Source: Ereboglobus sp. (GTDB taxonomy: Bacteria > Verrucomicrobiota > Verrucomicrobiia > Opitutales > Opitutaceae). Taken from it: a DNA stretch of 64,000 nt. Made by a program: the position numbers and the translations under genes. The DNA is taken from positions 62,001 through 126,000 of the forward strand of contig JARKRC010000005.1 of the NCBI GenBank assembly GCA_029974595.1, written 5' to 3'. The notes beneath the pieces were generated by a model, which saw only the letters and a list, made by a program, of their open reading frames with translations, did not search any database and had not been told where the DNA came from. This document shows positions 42,863-51,776 of the stretch, piece after piece; position 1 is the first letter of the stretch; the number at the start of each line of letters is the position of its first letter.

Positions 42863-43651
42863 ATGAAAAAAACCCGTTTTGCTTTCTTTAAATGCTGGAT
42901 TCTCACCGGCATCCTGTCGGCGTGGTCTATTCTCGTGATCTCGTGCGTATCCACGAACACGACGCGCCAGGTCACAGCCCCGCTCAGCGTGCCCGGGGCG
43001 AACTATGTCGGCTCCGCCGAGTGCGCGACCTGCCACGACTCCATCACCAAGCATTTTGCCGACGCCGCGCACTCGCGCCTTATCGCCAGCACTGATAACA
43101 GCAAAAACACCGGCTGCGAATCATGCCACGGCGCAGGCAGCGTGCACGTCGATGCCGGCGGCGGCGCAGGCACGATCATCAATCCGCAAAAATCGCCCGA
43201 GACGTGCTTCCAGTGCCACTTGGACAAACGCGCCGAGTTCCGCCTCGCCCACAGCCATCCGGTTCTCTCAGGCAAAATGTCGTGCACCGATTGCCACGAC
43301 CCGCACAAGCGCGACACCATCAAGGGCGGCGGCACACAGCTCGCCTCCGCCAACGCCACCTGCGCAAAATGCCACGCCGCGCAAAGCAAGCCGCATGCGT
43401 TTGAGCATCAGGCCATGCGCGAAGGCTGTACTTTCTGCCATAATCCCCACGGCACGGTGAACGCCAAGATGCTCAAAATCCGCAATCAGGTGCTCTGCCT
43501 GCAATGCCATGCGCAAAGGCGGGATACCGCCGGCAATCTCTTCATCGGCCGCTTCAATCACACGAGCTCCGTCCAACGCGGAGCCTGCTGGACTTCCGGA
43601 TGTCACGAAGCGCCCCACGGATCCAATGTAAGCCCCTCGTTGAGATATTGA
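42863..43651 (+). CDS. Multiheme c-type cytochrome lipoprotein (MtrA/DmsE-like)
   Basis: 262 residues. The N-terminal hydrophobic segment ends ILVISC, a lipobox, so it is a lipoprotein. There are seven CXXCH motifs (CATCH, CESCH, CFQCH, CTDCH, CAKCH, CTFCH, CLQCH) plus one CX4CH (CWTSGCH), up to eight c-hemes, fewer than the ten of MtrA/DmsE/PioA. The next gene is an MtrB/PioB-like barrel, so it probably forms the electron wire within or at the periplasmic side of that outer-membrane conduit. Only the two-gene pair is seen; no extracellular MtrC/OmcA-type cytochrome is adjacent. Confidence 0.85.
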   Translation: MKKTRFAFFKCWILTGILSAWSILVISCVSTNTTRQVTAPLSVPGANYVGSAECATCHDSITKHFADAAHSRLIASTDNSKNTGCESCHGAGSVHVDAGGGAGTIINPQKSPETCFQCHLDKRAEFRLAHSHPVLSGKMSCTDCHDPHKRDTIKGGGTQLASANATCAKCHAAQSKPHAFEHQAMREGCTFCHNPHGTVNAKMLKIRNQVLCLQCHAQRRDTAGNLFIGRFNHTSSVQRGACWTSGCHEAPHGSNVSPSLRY

Positions 43652-43704
43652 GCCGGTTACGGACAACCGCATCGCACAATCAACCTTTTTACCACCACGT
43701 GAAC

Positions 43705-45885
43705 ATGAAAAACACTAACCCCGGCCACCTGGCTGCATTTGCAAGTGTATCTATACTCACGACCCTGTTATCGGCGGGCCAGGTTTTGGCGGATGCGGCA
43801 TCTTCCCCGGCAGCGAACAATGACGGCACGACCGCCAGCACGCTTGTCGTGGGCGACGCCGGTTATTTCCGGGTCAGTGGAAACAAAGGCCGCTTCCAGC
43901 AGGACCTCGGCGCCAAGGCCAACGCCATCACCGGCGGCATCAATGCCTTCAAGTATGCGAAAATCATAGATCCGACGAGCAACATTGCCGTCAATGGCAC
44001 CGCCGAAGCGAACCTCGGCGACTACTCGTTTGACTTCAAATATACAAAGGAGAACTGGTTCTCGTTGAGCGCAGGCATCAAACAGTTCCGCACATGGTAC
44101 GACGGCGCCGGCGGCGCTTACTATAACGGTTCGACATCCGTTTATTATCCGGCGTCCGACAACGAACTGTTTGTCGACCGCCGCAGTTTCTGGATCGACG
44201 CCCGGACCAATTTCGACGAGTCAAAACCCAATCTCGCCCTGCGCTACGAGCGCAATGTGCGCACAGGAACCAAATCCTCCACAATCCTTGGGTCCACGCC
44301 CACTGGCGCCGGAGGGAAGGCCATTGCCCCGGCGCTCTATAATCTTGATGAAACCGTCGATCTGTTCACGGCCGACGTGGTTCAGAACCTCGAAAAATTC
44401 CAGTGGGGCGCGGGGATACGCGTGGAGCACGACAATATCAACAACGCCGTTGACAGCACTGGTTTTACATCACTTCCAAACGCCGCGCCGGCAGGCTCCG
44501 TGTGGGACAATCGCGACCAAAGCACGGCCGACATGTTCAGCATCCACGCCTTTGTCACGGGCGAACTGCATAAAAAACTCTCCTATGGCGCCGGCGCGGA
44601 TTTCACGACGCTCGATACCAATCTTGGAGGCAGCCAGATACAATATTCCGGCGTTGATCCGGTTTATGACCCCACCCAGCGCGCATCGATATCGAAGAGA
44701 TACGACAACCTCAGTGGCGGCAGCAGCCTCAAACGCTGGACAGCCAATGCGAACGTAAGCTGGAGACCGACCAAAAACTGGACCATCGTCCCCTCGCTGC
44801 GTTTCCAAAACTACACCACCGAGACGATGGCGAGCTGGATGGCCACCGGCGCGACCCCTTATGCCTCGACAATGGGCGACGACAACTGGTTTGACGCCAC
44901 CGAAGCCATCGAGGCGCGTTACACCCGCTTCAAAAGCTGGACGCACACCATAACGGTCCAAGCCCTGCAAGGCACGGGTCGCAATACACAAAACAGCTGG
45001 AACGGCGTGGCAGATCCCGCCGCCAATTGGACTGGCGCGCCAGCCCGCGGCTACAACGATCAGAAGCAAACGCGCTACACCGAAAAAATCGCTTATTCCG
45101 CCAACTGGTACACCCGCCCTGGCCTCTCGTTTGCCGGGCAATACTATTACAAGTATGATCGCAATTATTCTGAAATCCCCTACGGCCAGCACACGACCAT
45201 CGTGAATGGAAGCACGCCCCGCTATCCGGGCTACATCACAAGCCAGGGCTTTGAAACACACGACTTCAACATCCGCATGACATGGCGTCCGCTGACCAGC
45301 CTTTCATCCGTGACTCGTTACGATTTTCAGGTCTCCAAGGTTTACACGGGCTACGGCCTCGCCCCGCAAGCGACAACACCCGCGGCGAGCCCGGCCAATC
45401 CCTACGATCACCCGAGAAGGCAAAGCGGCAGGAGCTCCTCGCAAATCATCTCCGAAAACATCACCTATACGCCGCATCACCGGGTTTATATCAACGCCAA
45501 CGCCAGCCTCATCTTTGATCAAGGCAGCACTCCCGCAGTCGCCGTCGGCACGGTGTCCGGCGCGACCAAGTCCGCTGTCATCAATTCGGACAACAACTAC
45601 TTCAACGCCGGCATGAACGTCGTTTACGTGGCGACCGACCTGGACGACATCTCGCTCGATTACACCTACTATCGCACATGGAATTTCGTAAACAACGCGC
45701 CGGTCGGGCTTCCCTACGGCCAGAATGAAAAACAGCATATCGTGGCCTTGGAATGGGCGCGCCGCCTGACCGCCTATCTCCACTTCAACCTTCGTTATAC
45801 TTACGCGAATTATAATAACGCCGGCGCCGGTAATCTCAATTATCATGCGAACGGCATCTACGGAAGGGTTCAATACAAGTTCTAA
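43705..45885 (+). CDS. MtrB/PioB-family outer-membrane beta-barrel porin
   Basis: 726 residues. Signal peptide (AAFASVSILTTLLSAGQVLA) then a long series of alternating strands with aromatic girdles (for example FDFKYTKENWFSLSAG, NLALRYERNV, KRWTANANVSWRPTKNWTIV) and a terminal phenylalanine (YGRVQYKF), giving a 26-28-strand MtrB-like barrel. The CXXC seen near the N-terminus of Shewanella MtrB is absent, as there is no cysteine in the mature protein. It is preceded 53 bp by the octaheme lipoprotein, the usual MtrA-MtrB pairing. The ATG at 43705 starts the signal peptide; the open frame extends further back without similarity. Confidence 0.82.
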   Translation: MKNTNPGHLAAFASVSILTTLLSAGQVLADAASSPAANNDGTTASTLVVGDAGYFRVSGNKGRFQQDLGAKANAITGGINAFKYAKIIDPTSNIAVNGTAEANLGDYSFDFKYTKENWFSLSAGIKQFRTWYDGAGGAYYNGSTSVYYPASDNELFVDRRSFWIDARTNFDESKPNLALRYERNVRTGTKSSTILGSTPTGAGGKAIAPALYNLDETVDLFTADVVQNLEKFQWGAGIRVEHDNINNAVDSTGFTSLPNAAPAGSVWDNRDQSTADMFSIHAFVTGELHKKLSYGAGADFTTLDTNLGGSQIQYSGVDPVYDPTQRASISKRYDNLSGGSSLKRWTANANVSWRPTKNWTIVPSLRFQNYTTETMASWMATGATPYASTMGDDNWFDATEAIEARYTRFKSWTHTITVQALQGTGRNTQNSWNGVADPAANWTGAPARGYNDQKQTRYTEKIAYSANWYTRPGLSFAGQYYYKYDRNYSEIPYGQHTTIVNGSTPRYPGYITSQGFETHDFNIRMTWRPLTSLSSVTRYDFQVSKVYTGYGLAPQATTPAASPANPYDHPRRQSGRSSSQIISENITYTPHHRVYINANASLIFDQGSTPAVAVGTVSGATKSAVINSDNNYFNAGMNVVYVATDLDDISLDYTYYRTWNFVNNAPVGLPYGQNEKQHIVALEWARRLTAYLHFNLRYTYANYNNAGAGNLNYHANGIYGRVQYKF

Positions 45886-45937
45886 AGGACAATATTTCTT
45901 GCCACTCAGAAACAAAACAAACGTCATACTTGACCGC

Positions 45938-46279
45938 ATGAAAAAACAAACGCTACTCCGCACAGTGATTCTCACGGCAGCCGGCCTTGCCCTTTCCGGT
46001 TTCAGCTTCGGCGCCGACGCCAAGGAAGCCTGGGGCAAGCTTTGCGCCAAATGCCACGCGGCCGACGGCAGCGGCAACACCGCTGTCGGCAAAAAACTCA
46101 AAATCAAAAACTACACCTCCGCCGATGTTCAGGCCAAGATGAGCGATGAGGAAATCACCAAGGCCATCGTTGACGGTGTCACCGTTGACGGCAAAGAACG
46201 CATGAAACCCTTCAAGGACGCGCTCTCCGCAGACGATGTGAAGGCCATGCTCGCCTACATCCGCGCGATGAAGAAATGA
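45938..46279 (+). CDS. Small periplasmic monoheme cytochrome c
   Basis: 113 residues with a signal peptide (RTVILTAAGLALSGFSFGADA), a class I cytochrome c heme site KLCAKCHAADGSG (CXXCH) and a downstream axial methionine candidate in GKERMKPFKDALSADD, ending with LAYIRAMKK. It is likely the soluble electron shuttle between the inner-membrane quinol oxidase and the outer-membrane conduit. A strong terminator follows. Confidence 0.9.
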   Translation: MKKQTLLRTVILTAAGLALSGFSFGADAKEAWGKLCAKCHAADGSGNTAVGKKLKIKNYTSADVQAKMSDEEITKAIVDGVTVDGKERMKPFKDALSADDVKAMLAYIRAMKK

Positions 46280-46296
46280 CTTTTCAAAAATCAACC

Positions 46297-46328
46297 GGGG
46301 CGCACACACCAGCGTGCGCCCCTTTTTT
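46297..46328 (+). terminator. Rho-independent terminator after small cytochrome
   Basis: Perfect 9-bp stem GGGGCGCAC (46297-46305) with GTGCGCCCC (46314-46322) and an 8-nt loop, followed directly by TTTTTT. It separates the conduit genes from the NapC/NirT gene, which therefore needs partial read-through or its own promoter. Confidence 0.9.
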
Positions 46329-46429
46329 GTCCATCCGAAACCGTCCCGCAACACACCGGCTTATAACTGCAATAAAAAATACTGCGGGCCGGTAATCCAT
46401 CCGGCGCCAACCATCAAACCACCCGAGAC

Positions 46430-47953
46430 GTGACAAATCCCCCCACGACACCATCCCCTGAAAACAATCCCGCGAACCAGGACAAAACCAGTCTGCGCTC
46501 GGATCTGCGCAACTGGATAAGCCTCGGCGGCGGTGTGATCGCCCTCGGCAGTTTTTTTGCCTTCATCCTCCTGTTCCTGCTCGACGTTTTCAGCGCCGGC
46601 AAAAGCAACGCCTACATCGGCATTCTCAGCTATATTGTCGCGCCCGCCTTCCTTTTCCTCGGGCTCGCGCTCGCCCTTTTCGGATACCGCATCCACCGCA
46701 AGGCGCGCCGCAGCGCCACCGGCGCGGCCGCCTCGCGCTACTCGATCAATTTAAGCAATCCTCGCGACCGCCGCCGCCTCTCGTGGTTCGGACTCGCCAC
46801 GACCATCTTCCTCCTCTTCACCGCACTCGGCAGCTACCAGTCTTACCACATCACCGAATCGGTCGAGTTTTGCGGCGCCGTCTGCCACGTAATGACCCCC
46901 GAATTCGTCACCTATCAAGGCAACGCACACGCCCGCGTCGCCTGCGCCGAGTGCCACGTCGGCTCCGGCGCCGAGTGGTACGTGAAATCCAAACTCGCCG
47001 GCACGCGCCAGCTCATCTCCTTTATCACAAACACCTATTCGCGCCCCATCCCGACGCCCGTGCACAACCTGCGCCCGGCGCGCGACACCTGCGAGCAGTG
47101 CCACTGGCCGGAAAAATTCACCGGCAGCATCGTCCGCACCTACAACCACTACATGAGCGATGACGCCAACACGCCCTTCACCCTCAAACTCATGATCAAC
47201 GTCGGCGGCGGCAGCGGCAAACACACGCCCGCCGACGGGATTCACTGGCACATCACCAACAAGGTCGAATACTACGCCTCCGACGAAAAACGCCAGACCA
47301 TCCCCTGGGTCCGCGTCACCGCCGCCGACGGTACCGCAACGGTTTTCAAAGTGGACGATTACAAAGACACGCCCGCCGCCCAATCCATTCGCACGATGGA
47401 CTGCGTCGATTGCCACAACCGCCCCGCGCACCGCTTCAAGACGCCCAACGACGCCGTCGAAGAAAGCCTCTACGCAGGCCGCATCGACGCGAAGCTGCCC
47501 GCCATCAAACAAGTCGCCGTTGACGCCCTCACGCAAACCTACGCGACCGAAGCCGACGCCCTTGCCGGCATCGCCGGGAAAATCCGCGCAAAATACTCCG
47601 GGCAGGCCGCGCAAAACCCGCAGTCGCTCGACGCCACCATCGCCGCGGTCAGCGACATCTACCGCGCCAACTTCTTCCCCGCAATGAACGCCGACTGGTC
47701 GAAATATCCTGAAAACGTCGGCCACAAAAACTTCCCCGGCTGCTTCCGCTGCCACGACGGCAACCACAAAGCTGTCGGCCAGGGCGAAAAACTCATCGCC
47801 GCCAGCGATTGCAACTCCTGCCACACCATCCTCGCGCAAGGCGCCGGGGCCGAACTCGCCAAACTCGCCCCCGAAGGCGTCAAGTTCAAGCATCCCGGCG
47901 ATCCGATCGAGGGCCTCCTGTGCAACGACTGCCACAACGGGAAAAACCAATGA
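46430..47953 (+). CDS. Heptaheme NapC/NirT-type inner-membrane cytochrome (ImcH-like)
   Basis: 507 residues. Three N-terminal hydrophobic helices (about residues 32-55, 65-85, 120-138) precede a periplasmic heme domain. Six CXXCH sites are present (CAECH, CEQCH, CVDCH, CFRCH, CNSCH, CNDCH) plus a CX3CH (CGAVCH) at the NapC-type first site (ESVEFCGAVCHVMTPEF). The combination of three helices, a NapC/NirT-like start and seven hemes matches ImcH of Geobacter, which oxidises menaquinol for high-potential extracellular acceptors. Start is a GTG at 46430. It should pass electrons from quinol to the small cytochrome. Confidence 0.82.
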   Translation: MTNPPTTPSPENNPANQDKTSLRSDLRNWISLGGGVIALGSFFAFILLFLLDVFSAGKSNAYIGILSYIVAPAFLFLGLALALFGYRIHRKARRSATGAAASRYSINLSNPRDRRRLSWFGLATTIFLLFTALGSYQSYHITESVEFCGAVCHVMTPEFVTYQGNAHARVACAECHVGSGAEWYVKSKLAGTRQLISFITNTYSRPIPTPVHNLRPARDTCEQCHWPEKFTGSIVRTYNHYMSDDANTPFTLKLMINVGGGSGKHTPADGIHWHITNKVEYYASDEKRQTIPWVRVTAADGTATVFKVDDYKDTPAAQSIRTMDCVDCHNRPAHRFKTPNDAVEESLYAGRIDAKLPAIKQVAVDALTQTYATEADALAGIAGKIRAKYSGQAAQNPQSLDATIAAVSDIYRANFFPAMNADWSKYPENVGHKNFPGCFRCHDGNHKAVGQGEKLIAASDCNSCHTILAQGAGAELAKLAPEGVKFKHPGDPIEGLLCNDCHNGKNQ

Positions 47954-48066
47954 CAACAGGGCGCGCCACCCGCCCTCCCCGAACAACGCATGCGGGGCTG
48001 GAAGCCGCGCCACGACGCTTGCGCCTCGCACCCGCACCCGGCCACGATTCCCGGTCAATATTTCGA

Positions 48067-48732
48067 ATGAATGCCAACCATCGTCATCCGCTTTTGATAT
48101 CTGCGATTTGCGGCGCGTTCGCCCTGCTGCTTGGAGCCTGTCGCGATCCCAAAATCACCACCTATAACGCGCCCAAGGACGCCCAGCCCGCCGCCCTGCC
48201 CTCCGGCCATCCCGACATCAGCGCCATGCCCGCCATGAGCGGCGCCGCGGCTCCGTCCGACGCCAGCGACATGGGCGCCGCCAGCGCCTCCGGCATGGCC
48301 GTAGGCTCCGATGCGCTCACTTGGACCGCGCCCGCCGATTGGAAACCGAAAGCTCCCGGCCCCATGCGCAAAGGCAGCTACGATGTGCCCGGCGAAACCG
48401 CGGCCGATGCCGACCTCTCCATCTTCTCGTTCCCCGGCGACACCGGCGGACTCCTCGGCAACATCAACCGCTGGCGCGGCCAGATCGGCCTCGAACCGCT
48501 CGCCGAAAGCGATCTCGCCGCCAACATCACCCGCGTCGCCGCAGGCGAAAACAGCCCGCAGATTACGGTTGTCGATTTCGCATCGAAGGACGCCTCCACC
48601 CGCATGCTCGCCGCCATCCTGCCCGGCAAGGGCGAAACCTACTTCTTCAAGCTGACCGGCCCCGCCTCCACCGTGGCCGCGCAGAAAAACGCCTTTCTCG
48701 CAATGCTCCAAACCGTGAAAATCCAGCAATGA
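48067..48732 (+). CDS. Lipoprotein of unknown function, cytochrome-operon associated
   Basis: 221 residues. A signal with lipobox (GAFALLLGAC) anchors it. A low-complexity Ala/Ser/Met linker (about residues 50-78) precedes a folded domain (LTWTAPADWKPKAPGPMRKG, then FSFPGDTGGLLGNINRWRGQ, GKGETYFFKLTGP). No function is recognised; similar lipoproteins are expected beside ResB/CcsA genes. It shares ATGA overlap with the next gene, so it is co-translated with it and may help in heme delivery or assembly. Confidence 0.75.
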   Translation: MNANHRHPLLISAICGAFALLLGACRDPKITTYNAPKDAQPAALPSGHPDISAMPAMSGAAAPSDASDMGAASASGMAVGSDALTWTAPADWKPKAPGPMRKGSYDVPGETAADADLSIFSFPGDTGGLLGNINRWRGQIGLEPLAESDLAANITRVAAGENSPQITVVDFASKDASTRMLAAILPGKGETYFFKLTGPASTVAAQKNAFLAMLQTVKIQQ

Positions 48733-51700
48733 GCGCCTCCGACCTTTTCAGGAAAATCCGCAACTTTTTCGTCTCCCTCCAGCTGACCGTCATCCTGCTC
48801 GTCCTCTCGATGCTGCTCGTGTTCTTCGCGACCATCGACCAGGTCAATCTCGGCATCTGGGCCGTGCAGCAAAAATGGTTCCGCTCGTTTTTCGTTTACG
48901 GAGTCTTTGCCAACAACAGCATCTCCGTGCCCCTGTTCCCCGGCGGCTATCTCCTCGGCGGCCTCCTCTTTGTGAACCTCGTCGCCAGCCACATCTACCG
49001 CTTCAGGCTCACGCTCAAAAAAGCCGGCATCCTTGTCGCGCACTTCGGGCTGCTGCTGCTTCTGGTCGGCGAATTTTTCTCCGGACTCTGGCAGGAAGAT
49101 TACCGCATGACGCTCAACGAAGGCGAAACCAGCAACTACGTCGAAAGCTTCCAACGCAACGAGCTCGCCATAAAAGACATCACCGCCGCCGGCCACGACA
49201 TCGTCACGGCCATCCCCGAGGAAACGCTCGCCCGCGCCGAGCCCATCCAGCACCACACGCTCCCCTTCCGCATCAACGTCCGCGGCTACTTCCCCAACTC
49301 CGCCCCGCAAATGCGCAGCCAGATGCCCGCCGGAACCGCGGCGGCGCCGCCGCCCGTCGCCACCGCCGGCATCGGCACCCAGCTCACCGTCATTCCGCTC
49401 CCGATCACCAACCGCCCCGACGAGCAAAACGTGCCCTCCGCCTACCTCGAACTCGTCGGCGCCGACGGCGCGCCGCTCGGCACTTGGCTCGTCACCACCG
49501 TGCTCGCCATGCCGCAAACCTTCACCTACCAGGGCAAAACCTGGAGCATCAGTCTGCGCACCGCGCGCCTCTACCTCGATTTCTCGCTGCAACTCCTCAA
49601 GGTCACGCACGACGTTTATCCCGGCACCGAAATACCGAAAAACTTTTCCAGCCGCGTGATCCTCCGCGACGCCAACGACCCCGCCGGCCGCGAAGTCGTC
49701 ATCTACATGAACAACCCGCTCCGCCACAACGGCCTCACCTTTTACCAGTATCAGATGAACGCCGCGCGCGGAAACACCGTCTTCCAGGTCGTCCGCAACC
49801 CCACATGGACCCTCCCCTACCTCGCCTGCGCGCTCACCGCCCTCGGGCTCGCCGCGCAATTTGTCATCAGCCTCGCCTGCTTCATCCGCGACCGCTCGAA
49901 ACCACGCGCCCGCAACGCCGCCCCGGCAGCCGGCAGGCAGGAGCCCGCGCGCATGAAAAAAATCATTCCCGCCGTCGCAATCGCGCTCTGCGCCGCCCTC
50001 GTCGCGCCGACGCTCATCACGCGAAAAGCCAAAAGCGACTACAACTTCGACGCCTTTGGCCGCCTCCCCGTCCTCGTCAACGGACGCGTCAAACCGCTCG
50101 ACACCGTCGCCCGCACCACGCTCCTCCGCATCCGCGAAAACCAATCGCCGCGCGGCACGGACGGACGCGCCATCACGCCGGCCGAATGGCTGCTCGACAC
50201 CTGCTTCAATCCCGTCGCCGCGCGCCAGCACCGCATCTTCAAAATCATGAACCCCGAAGTGCTCGCCCTCCTGCGTCTCACTTCCGGGGACGGGGACGCG
50301 AAAAAATATTTCTCCTACATCCAGCTCGAACCGCATCTCGCCGACATCGAACGCCAGGCGCGCCTTGCCGACTCCGTCCAAAGCGGCCAGCGCAACGCCT
50401 TCCAGCGCGCCGTCCTCTCGCTCTACGGCAACCTCATCGAATACCAGCGCCTCCAATACAGCTTCGTGCTTCCCGAAAGCCCGGACTTCCTCCGCGATCT
50501 CATCGCGCTCGGTGACGCGCTCGCCAAACCCGACGACGAGGCCTCGCAGCCCGTCCTCGCCGCCAAGGGCCGCTATCAACTCATGGCGCAATACGGCTCC
50601 CTCCTCGCCGTGCCGCTTGCCGACAATTCCTGGGCGAAAGTCGGCGACGCCCTGCAAGCCGCTTTCACGACCCGCCAGATGGCGCCCGCCGCGATGGCCT
50701 ACGCCGGAATCGCGCACACCTGGCAGGCCCGGCAGCCCGAACAATTCAACGAAACCGTCCGCCTCTACGGCGCGCAAATGGCGAAGCAATTCCCGGACAT
50801 CCAGGGCAAGATCAATGTCGAATGGCGTTTCAATCACGCGCAGCCCTTCTACATGAGCACGATCCTCTACGTGCTCGCATTCCTGCTCGGCGTCATCTCC
50901 TGGCTCAAGTGGCCCGAGGTGCTCGGACGCAGCGCCTTCGGCGTCATGTCCATCGCATGGGTTTTGACGACCGCCGGCATCCTCACGCGCATGTGGCTCG
51001 AAGGCCGCCCGCCCGTCACCAATCTCTATTCCTCCGCGCTCGGCGTGGGCTGGTGCGCCGTGACGCTCTGCATCATCCTTGAGGCGATCAACAAAAACAC
51101 CATCGCAAGCGTCGCCGGCAGCCTCATCGGCATGTGCACGCTCATCATCGCGCACAACCTTTCGCTTTCCGGCGACACGATGGAAATGATGCGCGCCGTG
51201 CTCGACTCGAACTTCTGGCTCGCGACGCACGTCGTCACCATCACGATCGGCTACGGTGCGACCTTCCTCGCCGGCGGGCTTGGCATCATTTACATCGTCC
51301 GCAGCCGCTTCACGCGCTCGCTTGATGCGGCCACGGCAGCATCGCTCGAACGCATGGTTTATGGCATCGTGTGCTTCGCGACCTTGTTCAGCTTTGTCGG
51401 CACCGTGCTCGGCGGCATCTGGGCCGACCAGTCCTGGGGCCGCTTCTGGGGCTGGGACCCGAAGGAAAACGGCGCGCTCATCATTGTCATCTGGAACGCC
51501 ATCGTGCTCCACGTGCGCTGGGGCAAACTGCTCGGCACGCGCGGCCTCATGTCGATGGCTGTCTTCGGAAACGTCGTCACCGCGTGGAGCTGGTTCGGCA
51601 CAAACCTGCTCGAAGTCGGCCTGCACAGCTACGGCTTCACGGACAGCGGCGCGATCACGCTGGGCATCTTCATGATCACCCAAATCGTGATCATCGGTCT

Positions 51701-51734
51701 TGCACAACTGCGCGACCGCAGCCTGCAGAAATAG
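48729..51734 (+). CDS. Cytochrome c biogenesis protein, ResB-CcsA fusion (System II)
   Basis: 1001 residues. The N-terminal ResB part has helices FFVSLQLTVILLVLSMLLVF and LLGGLLFVNLVASHIYRFRL, then KKAGILVAHFGLLLLLVGEF and a large periplasmic domain. About residue 400 begins the linker to a second signal-like helix. The CcsA part from about residue 700 has six helices and the heme-binding WWD-type motif WADQSWGRFWGWDPKENGAL (about residues 900-919). Fusions like this are seen in several anaerobes. It covalently attaches heme to the CXXCH motifs of the cytochromes coded upstream, some with unusual spacing. Confidence 0.9.
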   Translation: MSASDLFRKIRNFFVSLQLTVILLVLSMLLVFFATIDQVNLGIWAVQQKWFRSFFVYGVFANNSISVPLFPGGYLLGGLLFVNLVASHIYRFRLTLKKAGILVAHFGLLLLLVGEFFSGLWQEDYRMTLNEGETSNYVESFQRNELAIKDITAAGHDIVTAIPEETLARAEPIQHHTLPFRINVRGYFPNSAPQMRSQMPAGTAAAPPPVATAGIGTQLTVIPLPITNRPDEQNVPSAYLELVGADGAPLGTWLVTTVLAMPQTFTYQGKTWSISLRTARLYLDFSLQLLKVTHDVYPGTEIPKNFSSRVILRDANDPAGREVVIYMNNPLRHNGLTFYQYQMNAARGNTVFQVVRNPTWTLPYLACALTALGLAAQFVISLACFIRDRSKPRARNAAPAAGRQEPARMKKIIPAVAIALCAALVAPTLITRKAKSDYNFDAFGRLPVLVNGRVKPLDTVARTTLLRIRENQSPRGTDGRAITPAEWLLDTCFNPVAARQHRIFKIMNPEVLALLRLTSGDGDAKKYFSYIQLEPHLADIERQARLADSVQSGQRNAFQRAVLSLYGNLIEYQRLQYSFVLPESPDFLRDLIALGDALAKPDDEASQPVLAAKGRYQLMAQYGSLLAVPLADNSWAKVGDALQAAFTTRQMAPAAMAYAGIAHTWQARQPEQFNETVRLYGAQMAKQFPDIQGKINVEWRFNHAQPFYMSTILYVLAFLLGVISWLKWPEVLGRSAFGVMSIAWVLTTAGILTRMWLEGRPPVTNLYSSALGVGWCAVTLCIILEAINKNTIASVAGSLIGMCTLIIAHNLSLSGDTMEMMRAVLDSNFWLATHVVTITIGYGATFLAGGLGIIYIVRSRFTRSLDAATAASLERMVYGIVCFATLFSFVGTVLGGIWADQSWGRFWGWDPKENGALIIVIWNAIVLHVRWGKLLGTRGLMSMAVFGNVVTAWSWFGTNLLEVGLHSYGFTDSGAITLGIFMITQIVIIGLAQLRDRSLQK

Positions 51735-51776
51735 CAGCCCGCGCGCTTTGCGCGGATGGTTTTCGAGGACCCGGCC

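Noticed and set aside
48639-51707. 1022-codon open frame on the minus strand
   Set aside because: Antisense to the ResB-CcsA fusion with WWD motif; product is low-complexity.
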